A stretch of DNA of 64,000 bases from Candidatus Bipolaricaulota bacterium (GTDB lineage Bacteria > Bipolaricaulota > Bipolaricaulia > Bipolaricaulales > Bipolaricaulaceae). The stretch lies in the NCBI GenBank assembly GCA_025060555.1, contig JANXBC010000001.1, positions 1 to 64,000 on the forward strand, written 5' to 3'. Below the pieces are notes generated by a model. It made no database searches. It was not told the DNA's origin and was given only the letters and a program-made list of their open reading frames with translations. Below are positions 52,323-62,144 of this stretch, in pieces; within the stretch, counting starts at the first letter, position 1, and every line of letters begins with the position of its first letter. The translations under genes and the position numbers were made by a program.

Positions 52323-53060
52323 TCATTTGGCCTCGGAACGCCAGACTGGTCCGGGGAGGCCATAAAACTTTTGGTAGAACTCTCCGAAGGCCTGTTCAAG
52401 TTTGCGCATCATTCTGTCAACGTCTTCGTCTTCGCTGCTGCTTGGATCCGGGAAAATAGGGTCTGCAAAATGCACGGCGACCCACCGTTTTCGAAATGTC
52501 TTGCCCAAAGCTCGCAGGACGCCGCGCCAAACGGGAAGTTTTTCAACTCCAGGCTCATACATAGGCACATTCTCCAGGCCCACCGGGATCAAAGGCACCT
52601 GCGCCCGATGCGCTAAGATGGCAGCCCCGGGATAGAGCTTTCGCTCCCAAAACCTATCCCCCTCCGGATAAACCTGGAGGCTTCCCTGTTTTTTCAGGAA
52701 TTGAACGGCGGCTTCGATGGTCCTGGGGTTGATCACCTTTTTCTTTTGCGGATCCTGGGTGACCCCAAAGCGCCAAAAGCTGTGAGCAAGCAAACGCGCG
52801 AGACGACCAGGCCGATCCAATGAATAGAGGGCGAAGCCGCGGAAATGGCGGCTGGCCCAGGTCACGAAGAGGGGGTCGAATCCATAGCCGCTGATGTGCG
52901 TCACCGCAAGAACGCAGGGCCGGCGAGGTCTATCTCCCTCACGGCGGATTCGCACAAGGCTAGCCAAAAGGAAGATGAAAAAGACGTACCAACACCAAAA
53001 GAATTCGTACACTGCCTGCAGTAAAGCGCTTTTGAGGCGGGCAGCAAAGCCTGAATTCAT
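52323..53060 (-). CDS. PlsC-like 1-acylglycerol-3-phosphate acyltransferase
   Basis: 245 residues from ATG 53060 (ATGA overlap with the upstream glycosyltransferase gene). A hydrophobic N-terminal segment (FFWCWYVFFIFLLASLV) is followed by the acyltransferase domain. The usual H-x4-D motif appears as THISGYGFDP, with six residues between H and D, and the second motif as VYPEGDRFWERKLYPGAAILA, followed by VPLIPVGLENVP. The changed spacing and D for T after EG are unusual. Relatives acylate lysophosphatidate or glycolipids. Its place behind two glycosyltransferases suggests a glycolipid substrate. Confidence 0.78.
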   Translation of the reverse strand: MNSGFAARLKSALLQAVYEFFWCWYVFFIFLLASLVRIRREGDRPRRPCVLAVTHISGYGFDPLFVTWASRHFRGFALYSLDRPGRLARLLAHSFWRFGVTQDPQKKKVINPRTIEAAVQFLKKQGSLQVYPEGDRFWERKLYPGAAILAHRAQVPLIPVGLENVPMYEPGVEKLPVWRGVLRALGKTFRKRWVAVHFADPIFPDPSSSEDEDVDRMMRKLEQAFGEFYQKFYGLPGPVWRSEAK

Positions 53061-53779
53061 CCCTTTTTCTTTTTCGACCAACCGAACGTGTACCGGAAAC
53101 GATCGTACGGGATGCGGCCAAAGGGGCGCGCGAGCTCGGTGTAGAGGTAGATAGCCAGGGTGCGGAGAGTCCCTTCGGTGGCAAACCTTCGGGTGGAGCC
53201 GAAGATCGGCCCCACTCGCAAAAAGCCGATCTTACCGTGGCGGCGAATGCGGCTGATGTAGTCGTGATCCTCGCGGAAAGCCGGGGTTTCGTCGAACCCC
53301 CCAATCTTCTGGTGCAGTTCCTTTCGCACCAGGATGGCCCACCCGGGCACGTGGGGGTCAATCCTCTGGGTCGCCCAAAACAGGGCGTTTCCGAACAGGA
53401 AAAGAAGGCGATGCCCAATATGCCCGTCCCAGGCGCGGATGTAAAACCCGGCCGCTCCCAATGCCCTTCGCTCAAACTCTTCCACCGCCTTGCGCAAAAA
53501 ATCCTTCCCGGGCAAGCGTACGTCAGCATCCAGGAAGAGAAGGAGTTCGCCCTGGGCCATCTCCGCCCCGCGGTTGCGCCCATACCCCGGGCCGCGCTTC
53601 GGGCCCACCACAACCTTCGCTCCGTAATGCTCGGCGATCCTCACCGTGTCGTCAGAAGAACCCGCGTCGGATACGATGATCTCGTAATCCTTCCAAGCCT
53701 GAGACGTGATGGATTCCAAAAGACCCGGAAGATAATCCTCCTCGTTGAGTGTAGGTATGACGATGGAGAGCTTTGGCAT
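53057..53779 (-). CDS. Family 2 glycosyltransferase
   Basis: A 240-residue GT2 enzyme with LSIVIPTLNEEDYLPGLLESI, VSDAGSSDDTV and the metal site LLFLDADVRLP, plus VPGWAILVRKELHQKIGGFDE. No membrane segment is apparent apart from a weak FLFGNALFW. It overlaps the plsC-like gene by ATGA and follows the larger glycosyltransferase by two bases, so the three are probably one envelope glycolipid operon. Confidence 0.9.
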   Translation of the reverse strand: MPKLSIVIPTLNEEDYLPGLLESITSQAWKDYEIIVSDAGSSDDTVRIAEHYGAKVVVGPKRGPGYGRNRGAEMAQGELLLFLDADVRLPGKDFLRKAVEEFERRALGAAGFYIRAWDGHIGHRLLFLFGNALFWATQRIDPHVPGWAILVRKELHQKIGGFDETPAFREDHDYISRIRRHGKIGFLRVGPIFGSTRRFATEGTLRTLAIYLYTELARPFGRIPYDRFRYTFGWSKKKKG

Positions 53780-53781
53780 CT

Positions 53782-54906
53782 TTACCCCCTTTCCCGCCGC
53801 ACCTTATACCACGGTTGGGGGCCACGGAAAGAGCGGAAGAACGCCACGGCCACAGTCAGTTGCATCCAAAAGTACAGGAAGGGGAAGGCCCAAAGGAGCA
53901 CAAGCCCGGGTTTTCCTTGGTCCAAAAGGCTGGGGACGGAGGCAGCCGCCCAGAGGAAGGCTAAAAATCCCGGAAGGACAAGCGGAACAAGGAGCCATGT
54001 CCCCCGTATCCCGTCCACCAAAAGGGCGATCTGAGGGAAGTAAATCACGAGCGCAAGTCCCGCCATAAGTAAGAGGTAGGAAAGATCGCCATTTTTGATC
54101 TCCTCCACCATCTCCCGGATACCCCCGGTATACCAGCGCAGAAATTGATAAAAGAGATCGCGTAGGGTTGGTGCGTATTGGATGAGGCACCGCGGACCGC
54201 GCACAAACGGCACTTTTACCTTTGCCCGCGCCAAACGAATCCCAAGGTCGAAGTCATCCACCAACGTCTTGGGATCGAACTCTCCCACCTCCTGCAGAAG
54301 GTCCTTCCGCACAAATAGCCCGCAGGTCATGAACACTGGACGCCAAAACAGGCCGGAGAACACGAAACGGCGTGCAAAAGAAAAGAAGTACTCTTGGGCC
54401 CTGATAACCCAAGTTTTGCGCAGGTTGTAGGGGGCAAAGTCCGCGTAGACCGCCCGCACCGCGGGTTGGGCCAAAAGCTGGGGATAGAAGGTCAGCCCCG
54501 CATGGTCCATCCGGGCATCGGCATCCAAAAAGAGGATGACCTCCCCTGTCACGTGTTTGAGGGCGTAATTGAGGGCCGCGGGCTTGCCCGTGCGGTATGG
54601 ATCGCGGAGCACTTTGAGCGCCGGGATTTCTTGACACAGGCGGGCGAGGATCTGCGGGGTGGAATCCGTGGACCCATCCACCACCACTATCTCCGTTCGC
54701 AGTGGCGCATGGGCTGCCAGGGTCCGCAGGGTGTTTTCGATCACCGCCTCTTCATTGCGGCTGGCGATGACGATGGAAAGCGTTGGTGGGGAGCCAGCAC
54801 GCGCCGCCAACCTTTTCAGGGTCCAACGATTTTTCGCCTCCCCCAGGAGCGCAAGCGCCGCTCCCACGAGGATCCCTACTACAATGCCCCAAAGGGTTGG
54901 GCTCAT
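53782..54906 (-). CDS. Membrane-anchored family 2 glycosyltransferase
   Basis: 374 residues: one N-terminal helix ([15 protein letters not shown]), a GT2 domain ([58 protein letters not shown], a Q/RxxRW-like site) and three or four C-terminal helices. This is the processive-type layout of hyaluronan/N-acetylglucosaminyl transferases. The ATG overlaps the leuS stop (ATGA). Confidence 0.9.
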   Translation of the reverse strand: MSPTLWGIVVGILVGAALALLGEAKNRWTLKRLAARAGSPPTLSIVIASRNEEAVIENTLRTLAAHAPLRTEIVVVDGSTDSTPQILARLCQEIPALKVLRDPYRTGKPAALNYALKHVTGEVILFLDADARMDHAGLTFYPQLLAQPAVRAVYADFAPYNLRKTWVIRAQEYFFSFARRFVFSGLFWRPVFMTCGLFVRKDLLQEVGEFDPKTLVDDFDLGIRLARAKVKVPFVRGPRCLIQYAPTLRDLFYQFLRWYTGGIREMVEEIKNGDLSYLLLMAGLALVIYFPQIALLVDGIRGTWLLVPLVLPGFLAFLWAAASVPSLLDQGKPGLVLLWAFPFLYFWMQLTVAVAFFRSFRGPQPWYKVRRERG

Positions 54907-57788
54907 CGCGCCACGATGGAGACGAGTTTCTCCGGCACGGCGATGACCTTCTCGATACGCAAGCCTTGGAGACGCTGTTTCACTTCGGGAGCGGCAAGGA
55001 CTAGAGCTTCCAAAGCCTTGGGATCCGCAGCTTTTGCACGGGGGAAACGAAGTTTCACCCGCACCTTCCCATTGATCTGTATGGGAATTTCTACCTCTGC
55101 TTCTTCCAAAACCCTCGGATCATAAGTGGGCCAGGGTGTCTCCAGCACTGCCTTTTCCTCACCAAGACGGTGCCACAGTTCCTCACAGATGAAAGGAGTG
55201 AATGGGGAGAGGAGCAAGATGAGGTTCCGGAGGGCCCAGCGGAGGAGTTTCGGATCCGCCGCGGGATCCTCAGCATAACTAGAAAGCTCGTTGGTGAACT
55301 CCATGAGCGCGGCGACCGCTGTGTTTAAGGCTAGTCGTCCTTCGAACTCCTCAGTCACCTTCTTCACCGTGGCTTGCAGCTTGACCCAAAGTGCTTGTTC
55401 CTTGGGGCCAAAGGATTCTGGTACGGGCTGTTCTTGGCATTCACCAGTCCTCGCGATGATGGTTAACGCCGTGTTCCAAAACCGATTGAGGAAGCGCCAA
55501 CAGCCCCGCACACCCTCCTCGCTCCACTCGATCTCCTTTTCCGGCGGCCCCATGAACAGGGTATAAAGCCTTTCGGTGTCCGCACCATATTGGGCAATGA
55601 GCTCATCAGGAGACACCACGTTCTTCTTGGACTTGGACATGGCGACCACCGATACCACTAGTTCTGCGCCGCATCTGGGACAGCGGGTCCCAGGGGAGAC
55701 CTCTTTGGGAGGAATCCAATGATGATTAGGGCACCAATAAGCTGGGTAAGTCACCATCCCTTGGGTAAAAAGTTTCTTGAATGGTTCATCGAAGGTGAGC
55801 AGACCCAAATCAAAGAGGAACTTGGTGATGAACCGTGAATAGAGGAGATGAAGGATAGCATGCTCTACGCCCCCTACGTAAAGATCCACGGGTAGCCAGC
55901 GATTAACCAGATCTGAGTCGAATGGACGTTCTTCGTCCTTTGGCGAAATGTAGCGCAGGAAGTACCACGAAGAATCAACGAAAGTATCCATGGTGTCCGT
56001 ATCTCGTTGCGCTACCCCTCCGCAGCGAGGGCAAGTGGTAGGGATGAACTCTGGAATATCCGCAAGACCCAGTTTTCCAATCCTCCGCACCTCAGGAAGC
56101 CTCACGGGGAGATCTTTTTCGGGGACAGGCACGATCCCGCACCTCGGGCAGTGGATTATGGGGATAGGTGCTCCCCAGTAGCGTTGCCGAGAAATGAGCC
56201 AATCGCGGAGTTTATAAGTCACTGCGGATTTCCCTATCCCTTGCCGCTCCAGCCACTCCACCGTTCGCGCTACCGCCGCAGACCCCGCTGTTCCGGAAAG
56301 TGGGCCGCAGTTGATCATCGTTCCATAGTCGGCGTGGAAGAGGAGGTCACGGAGGAAAGCCTCAGCCCAAAGAACCTCTGCGATCGTCTTTTTTGGGCGC
56401 TGAGCTTGGTCCCGCTCCTTGATCATCGCCAAGGCCCGCCGTTCCTCAGCTTGTGAGCCTACATTTACCACCTCTTCTTGGAAGACGATCCGCCAGCCCT
56501 GGCCGACAATCGCTGCCCATCCCTCAGGGCGAAGATGCTGTTGGATTAAAGCCTCTACTGTTTGCTGTTTCTCCACTGAAAACCGGAGGAGGAGAGCCCC
56601 TTCCTTTTCCTCCACCTCAATCCCCTGCGTCTGTAGCGCCGGGAGAATTTCCTTCCGATAGGCTCCAGCGGGAATCAGGGCTTTGGCGACGGCAGCGGGA
56701 TGGGCAATGACGGGGATCACGGGAAGACCGTATTTGAGGGCAAACAAAAAGTCTCGTTCATCATGAGCGGGCACTCCCATTACCGCTCCAGTTCCATAGC
56801 CAAAGAGGACATAATCCGCAATCCAAATGGGAATGCGCTCTCCATTCGCCGGATTAATGGCATATGTTCCAAGGAAGACACCGGTCTTCTCTTTTTCGGC
56901 AGAGGTGCGTTCCACTTCGCTTAGGCGCTCCGTGATCTCCCGGTAAGCCTGGACTTCTTGGCGTTTCGCTGGGCTGGTAAGCCTTTCCACAAGCGGATGT
57001 TCGGGGGCAATGACGAGGAAGGTCGCTCCCCAAAGGGTGTCTGGCCGCGTAGTGAAGACCTTTATTTCCTGGCCGTTCTCGCTGCGAAACAGCACTTCCG
57101 CCCCTTCGGAACGACCGATCCAGTTCTCCTGCATCTTCTTCACGTGTTCTGGCCAATCGAGCTTCTCTAAATCCCGCAAAAGCCGCTCCGCATAAGCGGT
57201 GATTTTGAAATACCATTGTTCGAGCTCTCTTTTCTCCACCAAGGAATTGCAGCGCCAGCAGCGGCCACCGATAACTTGCTCGTTGGCCAAGACCACCTCG
57301 CAATGGGGGCACCAGTTGACCTTGCCCTTCGCCCGGTAAGCTAAACCTTTTTCATAGAGCTTGAGGAATAGCCATTGGGTCCACTTGTAGTAGTCCGGCT
57401 CGCAGGTCGCAATCTCCCGGTCCCAATCGTACTCCACCCCCCAGGCCCGGAATTGGCGCTTGAATTCCCGAATGTTTTGCCAGGTCCAATCCCGTGGGTG
57501 TACACCCTGCTCGAGGGCCGCGTTCTCCGCAGGCAACCCGAAAGCATCCCATCCCATGGGGTTCAGGACGTTCCAACCCCGCATAAGAAGGAAACGGACA
57601 ATGGCATCCCCAAGGATATAGTTGCGACCATGCCCAGCGTGAAGCTTCCCCGAAGGATAGGGAAACATGTTGAGGTAGTAGAACTTCTTGTGGGTGTCAT
57701 TGATTTTGGCCTTAAAGAAGCCGCGGCTGCGCCAAAAGTCACGCCATTTCTCCTCGATGGCTTGCGGATTGTATGGTTCGCGGTTCAC
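54903..57788 (-). CDS. leuS: Leucyl-tRNA synthetase
   Basis: A 961-residue class I synthetase of bacterial type. HIGH motif region [14 protein letters not shown], zinc-ribbon-like [21 protein letters not shown], the editing domain ([26 protein letters not shown]), and [14 protein letters not shown] start 57788 is preceded by AAAGGAGGT and overlaps the stop of the mutase gene (GTGA). It starts a minus-strand run with the three envelope genes. Confidence 0.97.
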   Translation of the reverse strand: MNREPYNPQAIEEKWRDFWRSRGFFKAKINDTHKKFYYLNMFPYPSGKLHAGHGRNYILGDAIVRFLLMRGWNVLNPMGWDAFGLPAENAALEQGVHPRDWTWQNIREFKRQFRAWGVEYDWDREIATCEPDYYKWTQWLFLKLYEKGLAYRAKGKVNWCPHCEVVLANEQVIGGRCWRCNSLVEKRELEQWYFKITAYAERLLRDLEKLDWPEHVKKMQENWIGRSEGAEVLFRSENGQEIKVFTTRPDTLWGATFLVIAPEHPLVERLTSPAKRQEVQAYREITERLSEVERTSAEKEKTGVFLGTYAINPANGERIPIWIADYVLFGYGTGAVMGVPAHDERDFLFALKYGLPVIPVIAHPAAVAKALIPAGAYRKEILPALQTQGIEVEEKEGALLLRFSVEKQQTVEALIQQHLRPEGWAAIVGQGWRIVFQEEVVNVGSQAEERRALAMIKERDQAQRPKKTIAEVLWAEAFLRDLLFHADYGTMINCGPLSGTAGSAAVARTVEWLERQGIGKSAVTYKLRDWLISRQRYWGAPIPIIHCPRCGIVPVPEKDLPVRLPEVRRIGKLGLADIPEFIPTTCPRCGGVAQRDTDTMDTFVDSSWYFLRYISPKDEERPFDSDLVNRWLPVDLYVGGVEHAILHLLYSRFITKFLFDLGLLTFDEPFKKLFTQGMVTYPAYWCPNHHWIPPKEVSPGTRCPRCGAELVVSVVAMSKSKKNVVSPDELIAQYGADTERLYTLFMGPPEKEIEWSEEGVRGCWRFLNRFWNTALTIIARTGECQEQPVPESFGPKEQALWVKLQATVKKVTEEFEGRLALNTAVAALMEFTNELSSYAEDPAADPKLLRWALRNLILLLSPFTPFICEELWHRLGEEKAVLETPWPTYDPRVLEEAEVEIPIQINGKVRVKLRFPRAKAADPKALEALVLAAPEVKQRLQGLRIEKVIAVPEKLVSIVAR

Positions 57789-59239
57789 AGGAGACCTCCT
57801 TTCACTAACCCTTTCGCCGCTTCCAGCACCTTTCGCACTTCCTGCGGGTCATCCATTTCACAGTAGAGGCGGAGGATGGGCTCGGTCCCCGAGGCACGAA
57901 AGAGCACCCAGCCACGGGCGAACCGAAGTTTTAGACCATCAAGGGTCTCCACTTCTTTCACCGCATGTCCGGCCAAGGATTCAGGCGGTCTTTTCTGAAG
58001 TTTATCGGCGATTTCGAAGCGGTTGGGAAGATGAAGATCACAGCGGGAATAATGATGGGGGCCAACTCGTGCGAAGAGGTCCGCTACCAATGCCGAAATG
58101 GGCTTTCCCGTTGTAGCTATAAACTCAAGCAAAAGGAGGTTGGAAAGGATTCCATCACGCTCAGGCAGGTGCCAAGCGTACCCATAACCACCGGACTCCT
58201 CCCCGGCAAACACCGCCTGGCCTGTAACCAATCCTTCTACCGCCCATTTGAATCCAATCTTAATCTCATGGCAAGCGACACTGGCCTCATCCGCAATTTT
58301 TTTGATCATGTCTGTCAAAGCGAAGGATTTCAATACCGGTCCAAAGACGCGGCGGTTTTGAAAAAGGTGCCAAAGGAGAAGGGCAGCAGTACGGTGGGTA
58401 TCCAGGAATTCCCCGTGCTCATCCATGCCAGCGGCGCGATCGCCGTCGCCGTCGGTGACAAGGCCGACGACGATGCGGCCGCGCACCCGCCCCCGCAGCC
58501 CACGAATGACCGCGCGCAGGGGGCCCATGTTCTCCGCAATTGGTTCCGGCTTTTTCCCGCCAAAAAGAGGATCTCGCCCAGAGCGAATAGCGACGTATGG
58601 GATACGCAACTCCCGCAATATCGTGGGCAAATACCCCTGCGCTGAGCCGTACATCGCGTCCACCACGGGAAAGAGGGGGGCGCGGCGCAGGAGGGGGAGA
58701 TCCACGGCCTTTCTGATCCTCTCTAAATAAAGTTCCCGTACAGCCCGCGTGGGGATGTCCGTAGCATCCAGGGCAGGGGGAAACGGAGGGAGACGGGCTT
58801 CGATCTCCCGCGTGACCTCCTCTGTCGCTGAACCTCCGTATTCAGGCTTGAATTTAACCCCGTTATATTCAGAAGGGTTGTGGGAAGCGGTGATCATCAC
58901 TCCTCCAGCCAATCCTTCCTCGCGCACGGCCAGGGAGAGAGCGGGGGTGGGGATGGGCTCCGGCGTTATCCAAGCGGGAACCCCATTTTTGGCCAAAGCA
59001 CGGGCGAGCTCCAACGCGAATTGCCCGGAAAGGAAGCGCGTGTCGTATCCCACCAACACCCCGGCTTCCGCCGGTCTGAATGGCACCCCCCACTCTTTAT
59101 AGATCCGCACCCCCTTGCGGGCCGGATCCCGGAGGTATACGGCTAACGCCGCTCCCACCCGCGCAACGTTCGCGAACGTGAAATCGCGGGCGATCACGCC
59201 CCGCCAACCATCCGTGCCAAACTTAATGTCAGCGTTCAC
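57785..59239 (-). CDS. Phosphoglucomutase/phosphomannomutase-family enzyme
   Basis: A 484-residue alpha-D-phosphohexomutase. Catalytic serine loop [16 protein letters not shown] (about residue 118), Mg2+ site [11 protein letters not shown], sugar-binding GEESGGYGY and the C-terminal phosphate-binding [13 protein letters not shown]. It interconverts hexose 1- and 6-phosphates, supplying sugars for the nearby glycosyltransferases. Glucose, mannose or glucosamine preference cannot be settled by eye. Start GTG 59239 overlaps the stop of the small upstream ORF. Confidence 0.93.
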   Translation of the reverse strand: MNADIKFGTDGWRGVIARDFTFANVARVGAALAVYLRDPARKGVRIYKEWGVPFRPAEAGVLVGYDTRFLSGQFALELARALAKNGVPAWITPEPIPTPALSLAVREEGLAGGVMITASHNPSEYNGVKFKPEYGGSATEEVTREIEARLPPFPPALDATDIPTRAVRELYLERIRKAVDLPLLRRAPLFPVVDAMYGSAQGYLPTILRELRIPYVAIRSGRDPLFGGKKPEPIAENMGPLRAVIRGLRGRVRGRIVVGLVTDGDGDRAAGMDEHGEFLDTHRTAALLLWHLFQNRRVFGPVLKSFALTDMIKKIADEASVACHEIKIGFKWAVEGLVTGQAVFAGEESGGYGYAWHLPERDGILSNLLLLEFIATTGKPISALVADLFARVGPHHYSRCDLHLPNRFEIADKLQKRPPESLAGHAVKEVETLDGLKLRFARGWVLFRASGTEPILRLYCEMDDPQEVRKVLEAAKGLVKGGLL

Positions 59240-59472
59240 TTCCTACCCTTTCTCTTTGCCTTTCCCAAATCCACCCTCTCCACATGGGGAGGAATCTTTA
59301 CGCCATCGCTCTCCAATAGCTCAACGATGAGATCAATAGGTATCGCTGTCTCCAGCCAAAGGTCCTCAACAGCTACGACCCCGTTGCGCACGGGGACGCG
59401 CTCGAACGCTTTTTCCAATGCCCGGCAATATCCCTCCCGCAGCCGGGCTAACTCCTCCTCGAATTCCGGCAT
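59236..59472 (-). CDS. Small protein of unknown function
   Basis: A 78-residue acidic/basic protein (MPEFEEELARLREGYCRALEKAF near the start, basic KAKRKGRK tail), with VEDLWLETAIPIDLIVELLESDGV in the middle. It overlaps the mutase start by GTGA and follows the DUF4139-like gene by one base, so it is translated as part of that operon. No family recognised. Confidence 0.65.
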   Translation of the reverse strand: MPEFEEELARLREGYCRALEKAFERVPVRNGVVAVEDLWLETAIPIDLIVELLESDGVKIPPHVERVDLGKAKRKGRK

Positions 59473-59473
59473 A

Positions 59474-60691
59474 CTAGTAACGCCACTCTACAACGTACTC
59501 TAACGCGGTCTCACTCCCCGGAAGTATGGGGACTACGAATTTTACGCGCTGGGCATCGACGATCTCATAGGGAAAGGAGGCACTCAAAATCCGCCAATAG
59601 CCGGAAAGGGTCTCGATGACCTCCACTTCCACTTTTTTATCCTTCGCGGAACGCAAAGTGATGCACCATGTGTCGCGATATAGGTTTTCGCCGATACGTT
59701 CACGCCGTACCTGTACGCGGGTACCGGTGAGGTCGAAGGCTGCACCAACGACAAGCTCTGCGTCTTTCCCTTTGGGGAGGTGCCCGATGTTGTTAGCGCC
59801 CACGAATATCCCTTCTGCGTAAACGCGAATCTCGCCCGCGGGGAAAACCGTTTCTTTAGTGTTGAATCTTAATCCCACTTCCACAGGTCCTCCGCTGAAC
59901 CTGTAGAACTCTGTCGCAGGAATAGTAGCGTGTACAAGCGGAAGAACCATGCGTCCCTGGGGAAGGTCCCAGGTGCCGAAAAGATCGTATCGGTGGTATT
60001 CGAACGCCTCTCCAGCTTCTGTGGAAGCGGCCTCGGGAGCAAAAGCCAGCGCCCGCAGCCCCGTATCCTTCGCCGGGCCACGCACCGCCCCAGCGATCAA
60101 GGTTATCTTTGCGTTCCTAAAGTCCATACCCGTGTCGTTTTGCACTAGCGCCTTTCCCAAAATCGTTAGGTTACCCCCCGCGAATTCCGCATCATAAGAA
60201 ATTTCCCAGGTGAGGCCCTGAGCAAGGTACCTAAAGCGCACGTTCTTTTCCCCGGGCTCCGCACAGCGGTAGCAAAGGATAACTTGGCTTTGTCCTGTTG
60301 GGGTGTAGGTCGGACCCAGTAGCCAGAGATACTCGCGAACCAAAACCACACCTTCTTCGGTTTCCACCACCAATCCTTCCTCACTGATTTCTCGCAAAAC
60401 GCCGCGAAACGCCCCGGCTTTGGTCTGCACCGTTATTTCTTTCCCCAAAAGATCTTGTAGGCTCCAGGCCTTTGGCGGAACGGGGCGAAGAGCAAGGATC
60501 TCTACTCCCTCAACCACCAATGTCTCCCATAGGGTGCCGCGCGGAAAACCCCAGAGTTCAAGAACGCCCTCCTTGGCCAGTGTGACCGTTCTTGTCTCCT
60601 CGACCAGGGCTGTGCCGGTGGAATAAAGCACAAGGGAAGTCTGGCCGAAGGCCATAACCCCAAGCATCCCTAAAAGTCCAAAGATAAGCAT
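59474..60691 (-). CDS. Exported DUF4139-like protein
   Basis: About 405 residues from ATG 60691 (GGGGTGATTTC upstream); the ATG at 60709 is less supported. Signal MLIFGLLGMLGVMAFG. The remainder is beta-rich, with LVLYSTGTALVEETRTV at the N-terminus, an LSM/SH3-like stretch (GKEITVQTKAGAFRGVLREISEEGLVVE), then ITWEISYDAEF-like and DFRNAKITLIAGAV segments, which I associate with DUF4139 proteins. Function unknown. Confidence 0.7.
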   Translation of the reverse strand: MLIFGLLGMLGVMAFGQTSLVLYSTGTALVEETRTVTLAKEGVLELWGFPRGTLWETLVVEGVEILALRPVPPKAWSLQDLLGKEITVQTKAGAFRGVLREISEEGLVVETEEGVVLVREYLWLLGPTYTPTGQSQVILCYRCAEPGEKNVRFRYLAQGLTWEISYDAEFAGGNLTILGKALVQNDTGMDFRNAKITLIAGAVRGPAKDTGLRALAFAPEAASTEAGEAFEYHRYDLFGTWDLPQGRMVLPLVHATIPATEFYRFSGGPVEVGLRFNTKETVFPAGEIRVYAEGIFVGANNIGHLPKGKDAELVVGAAFDLTGTRVQVRRERIGENLYRDTWCITLRSAKDKKVEVEVIETLSGYWRILSASFPYEIVDAQRVKFVVPILPGSETALEYVVEWRY

Positions 60692-60727
60692 GAAATCACC
60701 CCACCCCATCTTACCCGGTTTCCGGGA

Positions 60728-60937
60728 CTATCCCCCGAGCCCCTCCAGCTCTTTTTTCACCGCTGCGATCTCCTCTTCCAAGTCCTTTTTATACCGCTCT
60801 AACTCTTCCAAATATTCCTGAAGGAAGCGGCGGTATTCCTCACGGCTCCACCAGGGAGCAAAGCGGGACGGACCGAAACGAAAGAAGAAAAACGGAGGGA
60901 AACCGAAACCAAAAGCACCATAGCGCCACCAACGCAT
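60728..60937 (-). CDS. Small Phe/Trp-rich protein with a coiled-coil tail
   Basis: 69 residues from ATG 60937, preceded by GGGGAGGTGATCCCC. The first 30 residues are aromatic and glycine-rich (MRWWRYGAFGFGFPPFFFFR), the rest is a charged helix (REEYRRFLQEYLEELERYKKDL) with heptad character. Similar short proteins are annotated DUF5320 in other genomes, as far as I recall. It lies between hflX and the DUF4139-like gene; membrane association is likely. Confidence 0.6.
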   Translation of the reverse strand: MRWWRYGAFGFGFPPFFFFRFGPSRFAPWWSREEYRRFLQEYLEELERYKKDLEEEIAAVKKELEGLGG

Positions 60938-60953
60938 GGGGATCACCTCCCCA

Positions 60954-62144
60954 TCAATGATAGCGGACAGAAGCTGGTAGGGGGGACCGCTCAGGAAGAA
61001 GTTCAGCAATGAGTTGGGAAAGTTCCGGTAGATTTTCCCCGGTCTTCGCAGAAATCACGAGCCCCGGCTGGGCTTCCAAAAGGAGGCCCTCAACCCTTGC
61101 CCAGTCCTCACTTGTTCGAAGAAGATCAAGCTTGTTGAGAGTGTAAATGATGGGTGGACGTTGCTTTTCTGGCCCAAAGAGGTCCTCAAAGAGCACCCTG
61201 CGCACAGTACGCAAATGTTCGAACACCGCGGGTGAGGCAGCATCCAGCACCACCACGATCAATGCAGCCTCACGCACCGCTTCCAAGGTTGCGTGGAAAG
61301 CGGGGATTAGCTGGGGAGGGAGGTCGCGGATGAACCCTACGGTGTCGGTGAGGAGGGCGCTGCGGTTATCGGGGAGGAAGAACCGGCGTACTTTTGTGTC
61401 CAGGGTCGCGAAGAGCTGGTCGGCAACGAGGGCGTCACCATGCGTGAGGGCATTGAAAAGCGTGGATTTTCCGGAATTGGTATAGCCAACGAGGGCGATT
61501 TCGGGGGGGCCGAAGCGCCGGCGGCGGGCACGGCGAACTTCCCGGGCGCGTTCCGCTTCCTTAAGCTCCCGTTCCAGGGCCTGGATGCGGCGGCGGATGG
61601 CGCGGCGGCTTTGCTCAAGTCGCGTCTCCCCAGGTCCCATCGTGCCCACAATCCCCCCGGGGTCGGACAAAGCCTGCCCCCAACCTCGCAATCGGGGCAA
61701 AAGGTACCTAAGCTGCGCGAGTTCCACAGCCAGCGCGGCTTCTTTAGTGCCGGCATGAAGTGCGAAGATATCCAGAATGAGCTGAGAACGATCAATAATC
61801 TTGAGGCCTGTGAATTCCTCAAGGTTCCGCGCTTGGGCTGGGGTGAGTTCCACACCGAAGATCAGGGTATCGGCGTTCACTTGCTGAGCCAAGGCCAAGA
61901 TTTCCAGAACTTTTCCCCGCCCAATATATGTGGCGGGATCTGGCCGATCCCGCCGCTGCGTAGCTGTGGCTACCGGCAAGACCCCGGCGGTCTCAGCCAA
62001 TGCGGAAAGCTCAGCCAGGCGTTCCTTAGCATCTGCGCCAGCTGGGGTCACCTCAATGAGGATCGCCCGTTCCCCCCCATAAATTCGGGCTCGTTGTCCA
62101 AGATAGTCCTCAATAACTAGTCTTCTTAGCCCTCTTCCTCCCAT
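60954..62144 (-). CDS. hflX: GTPase HflX
   Basis: A 396-residue ribosome-associated GTPase involved in splitting stalled ribosomes. N-terminal HflX domain with YIGRGKVLEI and RSQLILDIFALHAGTKEAALAVELAQLRYLLPRL; GPGETRLEQSRRAIRRRI linker; G domain with GYTNSGKSTL (G1), DTVGFIRDLP (G3) and NKLDLL (G4). Its start overlaps the end of murA by 19 bases. Confidence 0.96.
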   Translation of the reverse strand: MGGRGLRRLVIEDYLGQRARIYGGERAILIEVTPAGADAKERLAELSALAETAGVLPVATATQRRDRPDPATYIGRGKVLEILALAQQVNADTLIFGVELTPAQARNLEEFTGLKIIDRSQLILDIFALHAGTKEAALAVELAQLRYLLPRLRGWGQALSDPGGIVGTMGPGETRLEQSRRAIRRRIQALERELKEAERAREVRRARRRRFGPPEIALVGYTNSGKSTLFNALTHGDALVADQLFATLDTKVRRFFLPDNRSALLTDTVGFIRDLPPQLIPAFHATLEAVREAALIVVVLDAASPAVFEHLRTVRRVLFEDLFGPEKQRPPIIYTLNKLDLLRTSEDWARVEGLLLEAQPGLVISAKTGENLPELSQLIAELLPERSPLPASVRYH

